Positions 33,727 to 41,060 of a DNA stretch of 52,628 nucleotides are shown here, piece after piece (position 1 is the stretch's first letter; the number at the start of each line of letters is the position of its first letter). Source of the DNA: DATBGO01 sp050011895 (GTDB taxonomy: Bacteria > Actinomycetota > Actinomycetes > Streptosporangiales > Streptosporangiaceae). The notes under the pieces are model-generated. The model was given only the letters and a program-made list of their open reading frames with translations. It was not told the origin of the DNA and did no database searches. The stretch is from NCBI GenBank assembly GCA_050011895.1, contig JBEKIF010000056.1:1-52628 (forward strand), given 5' to 3'. A program made the position numbers and the translations under genes.

Positions 33727-34152
33727 CGCGGGTACTTCGCTTCGGGTAGGCCACATCAGCGGGTGTGGCGATCGGGCCCAGGCCCAGCACCCGGTTGGTG
33801 CACAGCAGAGGATCTACTCCTTCGGGCGGCCCAGGTCAAGGCCCCGCACGGGAAGCGAAACTATCCCGTTACCTGCGAAGGCAGCTGGCGATGGAACGCG
33901 GGAACAAGGATGCAATGACGGGTGTGATAACTGTCTGTAATGGAAATGATCCGCTGAGTGACTGACGGGCAGGGCCAGGGCAGGTGGGCGCGATGACCCT
34001 GATGATGACAATTTCGTCATTCAGGACGCGCATCCTTGCCGTGCTCTGCACGCCGATCGCAAGATCGGGACCATAAATGGCCTCCGGTCCCCGGCGCGAA
34101 ACGCGGGCCGGCGACCGGTGTTGCGTGCCGCGCAGAAGCGAGGTGGTGGCTG
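33727..34152. promoter_or_regulatory. Divergent control region of the oxidase locus
   Basis: 426 bp between the response-regulator gene and the cupredoxin gene, with no supported gene. It is AT-richer around 33900-34020, where promoters would sit. An inverted repeat ATGAC-N6-GTCAT (34005-34020) is the clearest symmetric element and a candidate response-regulator site. Confidence 0.5.
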
Positions 34153-34833
34153 GTGTCGTTGCCGGCCCGGATCGTTACCCTCATCGTGGCGTTCCTCGCC
34201 GTGGTCGCGGGCGGGGTATTCGTCGTCGCTCACTACCTGCTCGCCGGCCCTCCCGTGGAAGACTTCACGGCAGGCCACTCGGCAGGCCTGCCGGTGAACA
34301 TCACGATGCAGACCGACGCGGTGACCACGGTGGCCTCAGTGGGCGACCATCCCACCTGGGTCAGCTACTTCATCAAGAGCCCGCAAACGGGCGCCTGGAT
34401 TCACACCACCTTGTTCAAGGTCCCCGCTGATACCCGGGTGAACGTGACGATTCTCGGCTATGACGGCTCCACGCCGATCCGCAACCAGGTCTGGGGCCAG
34501 GTCACCGGCACGATCGGCCGGGTCGCGTTCTACAGCGGCAAGCCGGTCCGGACCGTGAACGGGTGGAACGGCCCTTATCTCATCCAGCACACCTTCACGA
34601 TCCCGGGCATCGGCCTCAACGTTCCCGTCGAGGCGGGCCCGGGGACCTGCATGACCGCTCCGTGCACGAACAACCAGCACTCGACCACCACGTTCAGCTT
34701 CATCACCCCCTCCCAGGGGGGCGTCTACCGCTGGCAGTGCTTCATCCCGTGCGGGCTCTCGTTTCTCTACGGCAATGGCGGTCCCATGCAGACAATCGGC
34801 TACATGGCCGGCAACATGACGGTGGAGTCCTGA
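34153..34833 (+). CDS. Membrane-anchored cupredoxin with altered CuA motif
   Basis: A 226-residue protein: one N-terminal membrane helix (about 7-30) and a cupredoxin fold resembling COX2. The ligand strand has H146 in LIQHTFTIPG and the loop WQCFIPCGLSFLYGNGGPM (C196, C200, M212). In canonical CuA the loop is CxExCGxxHxxM; here Glu is Ile, His is Phe (204) and the Met position is Gly, with Met five residues later. So it may hold a mononuclear or modified copper site. GTG at 34153 gives a normal signal anchor; the frame opens further upstream. The stop overlaps the COX2 start by one base. Confidence 0.8.
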   Translation: MSLPARIVTLIVAFLAVVAGGVFVVAHYLLAGPPVEDFTAGHSAGLPVNITMQTDAVTTVASVGDHPTWVSYFIKSPQTGAWIHTTLFKVPADTRVNVTILGYDGSTPIRNQVWGQVTGTIGRVAFYSGKPVRTVNGWNGPYLIQHTFTIPGIGLNVPVEAGPGTCMTAPCTNNQHSTTTFSFITPSQGGVYRWQCFIPCGLSFLYGNGGPMQTIGYMAGNMTVES

Positions 34834-35795
34834 TGGCCACGGCATCGGAGGCGCCTGCCGCGCCGTCGGCCGGCCCTGGCGAGCCCCGCCACGGCCTGCG
34901 GATCTTCCTGATCTGGCTGCCGCTGGCGCTGATCGCGGATCTGCTCATCGTGTTCGTGTGGGGGCCGCACCTGCCGCCGGGAGCTATGTCTACCTCGGCG
35001 CGCAGCCAGCAGGTCGACTTCATCGTGCTGGGGGCGATGGCCGCGCCGGTCATGCTGTTCGTCCTCACCTACTTCGGGTACGCGCTGATCGTCTGGCGGC
35101 ACCGGGAGGGTGACGACACCGACGGGCCGCCGATCCACGGGAACACCCGGATCGCCGCGACCTGGATAGTTACCAGCTCGGTGATCGTCCTGGCGCTGGC
35201 CGTGTACGGCACGATCGAGCTGTGGCTGCCCGCCGGGGCCGGAGCGGGGGAGGGCAACACGCCGATCTGGCGGCCGAGCGGCGGGGCCGCGCTGCAGGTG
35301 CAGGTGATCGGCCAGCAGTGGCGCTGGACCTACCGCTACCCGCAGTTCGGCGGGTTCGAGACCACGGCCCTGGTGCTGCCGGTCGGCGAGAACATCCAGT
35401 TCAACGTGACCTCGCTGGATGTGATCCACAGCTTCTGGGCCTACCAGCTCGCCGTCAAGGCCGATGCGAACCCTGGTATCAACAACGTGGCCTACACCAA
35501 GCCGCTGCACACCGGTGCCGTCCAGGTGCGCTGCGCCGAGCTGTGCGGGCTGTGGCACGCGGACATGACCACGTCAGGAGTGGTGGTGTCCGTCGCTGTC
35601 TTCCGGGCCTGGGCGTCGGCGACCGAGACCCAGCTGGCCGCGCTGACCAGGAACCTTCCGCCGTACGCGCTCACTTATGACGCCAACCAGATCCCGCAGC
35701 TCGGCAAGGCGTTCACGGCGCCGCCGCCCGCCGGTGCCGGGCTGTCCGGAGCGGGCGGCGGCTACTACGGCGGCCAGTATCCGGTGCAGCCATGA
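34833..35795 (+). CDS. ctaC: Cytochrome c oxidase subunit II with an extra membrane helix
   Basis: A 320-residue COX2. The CuA site is complete: H199 in VIHSFWAY and CAELCGLWHADM (C234, E236, C238, H242, M245); the aromatic electron-entry patch QQWRWTYRYP is present. It accepts electrons from cytochrome c or a cupredoxin and passes them to heme a. Three hydrophobic segments (about 23-43, 63-88, 108-131) precede the cupredoxin domain, one more than the usual two, and no cytochrome c domain is fused. The tail is Gly/Ala/Pro-rich. Second gene of the rightward operon. Confidence 0.93.
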   Translation: MATASEAPAAPSAGPGEPRHGLRIFLIWLPLALIADLLIVFVWGPHLPPGAMSTSARSQQVDFIVLGAMAAPVMLFVLTYFGYALIVWRHREGDDTDGPPIHGNTRIAATWIVTSSVIVLALAVYGTIELWLPAGAGAGEGNTPIWRPSGGAALQVQVIGQQWRWTYRYPQFGGFETTALVLPVGENIQFNVTSLDVIHSFWAYQLAVKADANPGINNVAYTKPLHTGAVQVRCAELCGLWHADMTTSGVVVSVAVFRAWASATETQLAALTRNLPPYALTYDANQIPQLGKAFTAPPPAGAGLSGAGGGYYGGQYPVQP

Positions 35796-35855
35796 CCGGG
35801 CCGCGGACAGCTCGCACGCATACTGCCGTTCCGTCCGTGAAGAAGGGGTGACCGG

Positions 35856-37820
35856 ATGGCCATCGAGATACAGCCGGAGAAGGCCCAGCACCCCGGCGGG
35901 CGCGGGCCGGGCGGCGAGGCGCGGCGCCGTCCCTGGTGGATGCGCCCGGCATTCCACACCGGGATCGTCGGCGGGGTCATCGGCTACCTGGTCGGGCACT
36001 GGCTGGGCAACTTCCTCGCCAGCGGCTACTCGCAGGTCCAGAACTCCGGCCAGAACGACCTGGCGATCGTCCTCGGCTACGTGGTCGGGACGGTCGGCTG
36101 GCTGGCCGGGCTCGGGGTCTTCAACGACCTGCTGCGCCAGATGGCCGGGAAGCCCGTGCCGGTCCTGGAGGAAGAGCACGCGGCTGCCGCAGGCATGGCG
36201 AGGTACTTCAGGTATTCCCTGGACCACAAGGTGGTCGGCATCCAGTACCTGGTCGGGATGATCGCCTACTTCCTGACCGGCGGACTGCTAGCGATGGCGA
36301 TCAGGACCGAGCTGCTGTCGCCCTCGTATCACGTCTTCAGCTCGGCCACCTACACCGCGATCGTCGGCGAGCACGGCACGATGATGATGATGATGATGTC
36401 GTCGGTCGTGCTCGGCCCGCTCGGCAACTACCTGGTGCCGCTGATGATCGGCTCGAAGCGGATGGCGTTCCCGCGGCTCGAGGCGCTCTCCTTCTGGCTG
36501 ACCCCCGCCGCGTACCTGGTGCTGCTCTCCGGGCTGCTGTGGGGCGGCTACCCGTTCGGCTGGACCGGGTACGCGCCGCTGTCGGTTCAGGCCACCCAGG
36601 GCGCCGACTCCTACGCGGTCGCGTTCGGCCTGATGGGCCTCTCGCTGATCCTGCTCGGCTTCAACCTGGTCGTCACGATCATCTGCTACCGGGCGCCAGG
36701 GATGCGGTGGAGCAGGGTGCCGATCTTCGTGTGGGCCAATCTCACGACCGGGCTCATCATGGTGCTCGCCGGGCCGGTCCTGGTCGGCGGGATGTACATG
36801 ATGATCACCGACCGGACGGTGCAGACCGCGTTCTTCACCGACGACCTCGGCGGCAGCAGCTACCTGTACCAGAACCTGTTCTGGTTCTTCGGTCACCCGG
36901 AGGTGTACATCCTGGCGCTGCCCGGATTCGGCATCGTCTCGGAGATCCTCCCGGTGTTCTGCAGGAAGCCCCTGTTCGGCTACCGGGTGGCGGCCGCCGG
37001 GATGATCGGGGTGACGCTGCTCAGCTTCTTCGTCTGGCAGCATCACCTGTTCGTCAGCGGGATCAACCCGGACATGCGGCCGCTGTTCATGCTGACCACC
37101 GAGCTGATCTCGGTCCCGACCGGGTTCATCTACCTGGTGGCGATGGGCACGTTCTGGAAGGCGAAGATCCGCTTCACGGTGCCGATGCTGTTTGCGCTCG
37201 GCATGTACTTCAACTTCCTGATCGGCGGGATCACCGGGGTGTTCGTGTCCGATGCGCCCGCCGACACCACCGAGCACGGCAGCTTCTTCGTGATGGCGCA
37301 CTTCCACTACACGATCATGGGCGGGCTGATCTTCGCGTTCATGGCTGGCCTGTACTACTGGCTGCCGAAGATGATGGGGATCAGGCTGAACCAGACCCTG
37401 GGGAAGATCCACTTCTGGACGATGTTCATCTTCTTCAACTCGACCTTCCTGCCGCTGTTCGCGGTCGGGCTGGCCGGCCAGCCGCGCCGGGTATACACCT
37501 ACGCGCGCAACCTGGAGACGCTCAACGACTGGGTGTCGATCTCGTCCTTCCTCCTCGGCGTCTCGATCCTGATCTTCCTGTTCAACTTCGTGATGTCGAC
37601 GGTGTTCTGGCGGGTACGCGAAGTGAGCAACCCGTGGCAGTCCCGCGGGCTGGAGTGGCAGGTGCCCTCGCCGCCGCCTGCGGGCAACTTCGCCCGCGTC
37701 CCCGTGGTGCTGTCGGCGCCCTATGACTACGGCGATCCGGGCGCGCAGCCGGTTGCGGACCTGGATCCGCCTGCCGGTGTGCTGTCGGCCGCCTATGCCG
37801 GCGCCGGAGTGGAGGAATAG
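35856..37820 (+). CDS. ctaD: Heme-copper oxidase subunit I with altered proton channels
   Basis: A 654-residue COX1. Residues 30-95 add two helices before the usual twelve. Heme and copper ligands are intact: H173, H347, H396/H397, H482 and H484; the cross-link Tyr (Y351) and the channel Glu (E349) are in GHPEVYI, and the propionate arginines in QPRRVY. The D-channel entrance Asp (P. denitrificans D124) is Arg (R202 in IGSKRMAFP), N131 is Glu (E209), N113 is kept (N191). The K-channel Lys (K354) is Ile (I425 in PTGFIYL). The Asp after H474 is Gly. A run of six Met follows H173. It should reduce O2, but proton uptake must differ. Confidence 0.93.
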   Translation: MAIEIQPEKAQHPGGRGPGGEARRRPWWMRPAFHTGIVGGVIGYLVGHWLGNFLASGYSQVQNSGQNDLAIVLGYVVGTVGWLAGLGVFNDLLRQMAGKPVPVLEEEHAAAAGMARYFRYSLDHKVVGIQYLVGMIAYFLTGGLLAMAIRTELLSPSYHVFSSATYTAIVGEHGTMMMMMMSSVVLGPLGNYLVPLMIGSKRMAFPRLEALSFWLTPAAYLVLLSGLLWGGYPFGWTGYAPLSVQATQGADSYAVAFGLMGLSLILLGFNLVVTIICYRAPGMRWSRVPIFVWANLTTGLIMVLAGPVLVGGMYMMITDRTVQTAFFTDDLGGSSYLYQNLFWFFGHPEVYILALPGFGIVSEILPVFCRKPLFGYRVAAAGMIGVTLLSFFVWQHHLFVSGINPDMRPLFMLTTELISVPTGFIYLVAMGTFWKAKIRFTVPMLFALGMYFNFLIGGITGVFVSDAPADTTEHGSFFVMAHFHYTIMGGLIFAFMAGLYYWLPKMMGIRLNQTLGKIHFWTMFIFFNSTFLPLFAVGLAGQPRRVYTYARNLETLNDWVSISSFLLGVSILIFLFNFVMSTVFWRVREVSNPWQSRGLEWQVPSPPPAGNFARVPVVLSAPYDYGDPGAQPVADLDPPAGVLSAAYAGAGVEE

Positions 37821-37822
37821 CG

Positions 37823-38491
37823 ATGGCGCAGACATCCGAATCTGTCCCGGCCGGCGTGGACCGGGAAGCCGAAGAGGCCGGCTTTTACCACGAGGCCGCG
37901 CTCAATGCCGCGTGGACGGGCTCGCGGCTGGTCATCGGCGCCATGTGCTTCGCCTTCGGGGCGTTCGCGTTCGCCTACTTCTACCTGCGGTCGCTGAACT
38001 CACACGGGATGTGGCATCCGGCGGGATTCAAGGGCCCGCAGCCCTGGGCCGGCGCGGTGATCATGGCGCTGGTGGTGGTCAGCGCGCTGGTGCAGTCCGC
38101 CGGATTGCAGCGGATCAAGGCCGGGAAGAAAGCGCCCTGGCAGGCTGCCGCGGCGGCCGCACTGCTACTTGGCCTGGCCGCTGTCGGGCTGCAGGTCTGG
38201 CAACTGCTTAACCTGCCCTTCTACCCGGGCAGCGCGGGCTTTGCCAGTGTCTTCGTCGGCACCACGCCGGTCTTCCTGGTGGTGGTGTTCGGCGCGATGA
38301 TCTGGCTGGAGATCCTGATCATGCGGGCCCGGCCGATCCCGCCGATCTCGTTCGTCGAGCAGCCGCCGACCTTTGCGGAAGCGTTCGCCGTGCAGCGCTT
38401 CCAGTCGTCGCTGAGCGCGTTCACCCTGGTGTGGAACTTCCTCGCGGCGGTGGCGATCGTGTTCTGGGTGCTCTTCTACCTGACGGCCTGA
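37823..38491 (+). CDS. ctaE: Cytochrome c oxidase subunit III-like protein
   Basis: A 222-residue membrane protein with about five helices, starting two bases after the COX1 stop. It shows COX3-like segments FAFGAFAFAYFYLRSLN, GLQVWQLLNLPFYPGSAGFA and the C-terminal TLVWNFLAAVAIVFWVLFYL. It is shorter and more divergent than standard bacterial COX3 (about 200-260 residues, 5-7 helices). COX3 stabilises subunit I and helps proton uptake to the D channel; since that entrance is altered in this subunit I, its role may be purely structural. Confidence 0.8.
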   Translation: MAQTSESVPAGVDREAEEAGFYHEAALNAAWTGSRLVIGAMCFAFGAFAFAYFYLRSLNSHGMWHPAGFKGPQPWAGAVIMALVVVSALVQSAGLQRIKAGKKAPWQAAAAAALLLGLAAVGLQVWQLLNLPFYPGSAGFASVFVGTTPVFLVVVFGAMIWLEILIMRARPIPPISFVEQPPTFAEAFAVQRFQSSLSAFTLVWNFLAAVAIVFWVLFYLTA

Positions 38492-38508
38492 GCGGAAAGG
38501 AGCGGCTC

Positions 38509-38556
38509 ATGGCGGGGGCGCAGATCGGCCTTCGCTCTGGTCCGGGACCCCTATGA
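38509..38556 (+). CDS. 15-codon mini-ORF coupled to CtaG
   Basis: A frame MAGAQIGLRSGPGPL with a strong upstream AAAGGAG ends in a TGA that overlaps the CtaG start (ATGA at 38553). CtaG itself has no ribosome site, so its translation likely depends on termination of this peptide. It could be a leader or regulatory uORF. Existence of translation is inferred from the ribosome site and overlap. Confidence 0.5.
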   Translation: MAGAQIGLRSGPGPL

Positions 38557-39500
38557 CCCACCTCGTCTCCCACTGGCCGGCCAGCCTGGTGGTCCTGGTT
38601 CTGTGCGGGCTGGTCATGGCGCTGCACCTGACCGGGCTGCGCCGGCTCAGGTGCACCGGGGGCGCTGCGGACGGTTCCCAGGGCGGCGCGAATCCGGCGC
38701 GCGAAGCCGCCGCGTTCTATGGCGGCCTGCTCGCGGCGGCCATCGCGGTCCTTCCGCCGGTTGCCTACTGGTCAGGCAGCTATCTCTGGGTCCGGGCGCT
38801 GCAGGACCTCCTGCTCGCGGTGGTGGCTCCGTCGCTGATCGTCCTGGGCGCGCCGTGGCTGGCGCTGGCGGCCGGCCTGACCGCGGCGGCACACCGGCGG
38901 CCCGGGCGAGCGAGCCGGAGGCGCCCCGCCAGGCTCGGGGCAGCGTGGCGGCTAGCCTGGCCGGTCGGTGCCACGGTCGTCTTCAACATCGTCTGGCTCG
39001 GGTGGCACCTTCCGGTGCTCTATGACGCGGCCGTGACGAGCCAGGCCGCGCGGTACGCCGAGTACGCGACCTTCCTGGCGGCCGGGATCTGGTTCTGGCT
39101 GCAGCTGATCGGCTCGCGTCCGTCAAGCCCGGCCGCGCCACCGCCGCGCAGGCTGGCGTTGCTCATCGGCACGGCCGCCGCCGACACCGTGCTCGGCATG
39201 GTCCTGGTCTTCGGATCCGCGCTGTTGTACCCCGCCTATGCCGGCCCGGCGCGCGGCCTCTCCCTCGTGATCGCTGATCAGCAGCTGGCCGGGGCGGTGC
39301 TGTGGATGGGAATCCTGCCGAGCTTGATCATTGCCGCGGTGGCGATACTGATGACGTGGCTGGACAACGAAGAGCGCGATGATCCCTCGCGCGACCTGGA
39401 ACGGCTGACCACGCCGCGGCCGGCCGGGTGGCCGTCCAGCGGCGGGTCCGGGGTGGCCGGCTGGCCGTCCCGGACCCGCTACCGACCGCCCGCCGCGTGA
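38553..39500 (+). CDS. CtaG-type cytochrome c oxidase assembly factor
   Basis: A 315-residue protein with about seven helices of the caa3_CtaG family: LLAVVAPSLIVLGAPWLALA, WLGWHLPVLYDAAVTS, FLAAGIWFWLQLIGS, and IADQQLAGAVLWMGILPSLI. These match the corresponding blocks of the frameshifted copy at 26391-27261, in an intact frame. The family is implicated in copper delivery to the CuB site of subunit I. The C-terminal tail is hydrophilic. It relies on the mini-ORF upstream for a ribosome site. Confidence 0.87.
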   Translation: MTHLVSHWPASLVVLVLCGLVMALHLTGLRRLRCTGGAADGSQGGANPAREAAAFYGGLLAAAIAVLPPVAYWSGSYLWVRALQDLLLAVVAPSLIVLGAPWLALAAGLTAAAHRRPGRASRRRPARLGAAWRLAWPVGATVVFNIVWLGWHLPVLYDAAVTSQAARYAEYATFLAAGIWFWLQLIGSRPSSPAAPPPRRLALLIGTAAADTVLGMVLVFGSALLYPAYAGPARGLSLVIADQQLAGAVLWMGILPSLIIAAVAILMTWLDNEERDDPSRDLERLTTPRPAGWPSSGGSGVAGWPSRTRYRPPAA

Positions 39501-39510
39501 AGATGCCAAG

Positions 39511-39554
39511 CGTGAGCACACTAAGGAGCATGACGGCGTGAGCACACTAAGGAG
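39511..39554. repeat. Duplicated ribosome-site block creating nested mini-ORFs
   Basis: CGTGAGCACACTAAGGAG occurs at 39511-39528 and again at 39537-39554 (18/18 identity, 26-bp period). Each copy carries a GTG start and an AAGGAG. The copies encode MSTLRSMTA (39512-39541) and MSTLRRMA (39538-39564), whose TGA stops overlap the next GTG start (GTGA) in turn, ending at the GTG of the downstream gene at 39561. Confidence 0.75.
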
Positions 39555-39560
39555 GATGGC

Positions 39561-40034
39561 GTGACTGGATCAGTGCTGGCGGTCACGGTCAATGCCCAAG
39601 CCGGGTCGTACCTTACGTGGGCGTTTCCGCTTGGCCTGTTCTGTGTCGTCGCCGGAGTCCTTTTTATGGTGCTGTTCGCCCTGCCGCACGATCGGGTCCC
39701 GGCCCGTCGGCTTGCTCCGGTGCAGGCCGCTACTCCAGATGATCCCGGCACCGCGCGCGCGGCGGCCGTAGCGGCTGGCATGCCGACGGCGGCCGGCGGC
39801 GGCGGCACCGAGGGTGGCCTTGAGCGGCCGGAGGCCCTCGGGGCTCCTGGCGCCGGCGCAACCGCCGTCGAGCCCGAGGCTGGCCCCGCGGCTGGCACTG
39901 GGACTACGCCCGCCGGCCCGGGCGGGTCAGCGGCTGACGCGGGGCCGAGTAACGTATCTGGCGAGGAGGGCGCCCCGGCCGACGCCGGGGAGTCAGCGTC
40001 AGGCCCGACCGATGGCACGGAGGCCAGCGAGTGA
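39561..40034 (+). CDS. Single-TM small subunit-like protein of the oxidase operon
   Basis: A 157-residue protein with one N-terminal membrane helix (about 15-40, TWAFPLGLFCVVAGVLFMVL) and a long acidic Gly/Ala/Pro/Glu tail of low complexity. No family recognised; position between CtaG and heme O synthase and its single helix suggest an accessory subunit, perhaps in place of actinobacterial CtaF/COX4, which is otherwise missing here. GTG start, AAGGAGG upstream; the stop overlaps the next GTG. Confidence 0.65.
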   Translation: MTGSVLAVTVNAQAGSYLTWAFPLGLFCVVAGVLFMVLFALPHDRVPARRLAPVQAATPDDPGTARAAAVAAGMPTAAGGGGTEGGLERPEALGAPGAGATAVEPEAGPAAGTGTTPAGPGGSAADAGPSNVSGEEGAPADAGESASGPTDGTEASE

Positions 40035-40984
40035 CACAGGTGACCAGCACCCTGCCCGGGCAGGTCGGCGTCCCTGTCAGCGGGCGGCGCCCGGTCCGGC
40101 TGGTCGCCAGGTCGCTGTTCCTGCTGACCAAGCCGCGGATCATCGAGCTGCTGCTGGTCACCACGGTGCCGACGATGTTCCTCGCGCAGCGGGGGCTGCC
40201 GTCTGCCCGGCTGGTCGGGCTCACCCTGCTCGGCGGCGCGCTCGCCGCGGCGAGCGCGAACACGATCAACTGCTACCTCGACAGGGACATCGACGCGGTG
40301 ATGCGGCGCACCTCGCGCCGCCCGCTCGTCGCCAAGGGGGCCAAGGCGGTCATCAAGCCCGGCGAGGCGCTGGCGTCCGGCATCCTGCTCGGCGCGGCCG
40401 CCACCCTGCTGTTCGGGCTGCTGGTCAACTGGCTCGCCGCGGCTCTCGCCGACGGAGCGATCCTGTTCTACGTCTTCGTGTACACGCTCGGGCTGAAGCG
40501 CAGGACCGCCTCGAACATCGTCATCGGCGGCGCGGCCGGCTGCTTCCCCGTGCTGGTCGGCTGGGCCGCGGTCACCGGCAGCGTCAGCCTGCCCGCCGTC
40601 GTGCTGTTCGCCGTCATCTTCTTCTGGACGCCGCCGCATTTCTGGGCGCTCGCGATGAAGTTCCGCGACGACTACGCGGCGGCGAGCGTGCCGATGCTGC
40701 CGGTCGTGGCGTCGCCGGCGACGGTGACCCGTAAGATCCTCGCCTATTCCTACGCGATGGTCGCGGCGACGCTCGCGCTGGTCCCGTACGCCGGCTGGCT
40801 GTACGGCTGCTTCGCGGCCGGGCTCGGCGTATGGTTCCTCGCCGAGGCGCACCGGCTCAGGGCGCGCGTGGCGGCAGGCGACGCGCCCGCCCCGATGCGG
40901 CTGTTCCATCAGTCGATCGCCTACCTCACCCTGCTGTTCGCCGCCGTGGCCGTCGCCGCCCTGGTCCCGCTGGGCCGCTGGTAG
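40031..40984 (+). CDS. ctaB: Protoheme IX farnesyltransferase (heme O synthase)
   Basis: A 317-residue UbiA-family prenyltransferase converting heme b and farnesyl diphosphate to heme O, precursor of heme A. The two Asp-rich motifs are NCYLDRDIDAVMRRT (near residues 78-92) and the loop after WTPPHFWALAMKFRDDY (near 200-216). About nine membrane helices. GTG start overlaps the previous stop. Presence of a dedicated copy indicates that the neighbouring oxidase uses heme A or O; heme A synthase is not in the window. Confidence 0.95.
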   Translation: MTQVTSTLPGQVGVPVSGRRPVRLVARSLFLLTKPRIIELLLVTTVPTMFLAQRGLPSARLVGLTLLGGALAAASANTINCYLDRDIDAVMRRTSRRPLVAKGAKAVIKPGEALASGILLGAAATLLFGLLVNWLAAALADGAILFYVFVYTLGLKRRTASNIVIGGAAGCFPVLVGWAAVTGSVSLPAVVLFAVIFFWTPPHFWALAMKFRDDYAAASVPMLPVVASPATVTRKILAYSYAMVAATLALVPYAGWLYGCFAAGLGVWFLAEAHRLRARVAAGDAPAPMRLFHQSIAYLTLLFAAVAVAALVPLGRW

Positions 40985-41060
40985 CCGCGGGGATATGCAC
41001 CGCTGGCAGCCGGGGGCTCTTTTTCCCGCGGGTTGACCGGCCGATGAGGCTGGATGGGTA

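Noticed and set aside
35856..37820. Subunit I as a nitric oxide reductase rather than an oxidase
   Set aside because: The HPEVY Tyr and the full set of oxidase ligands are present, and COX2 has a complete CuA site; known NO reductase families lack this Tyr.
36288..37835. Minus-strand open frame of 515 codons opposite COX1
   Set aside because: Antisense shadow of a clearly conserved gene; Arg/His/Glu-rich with no domain.
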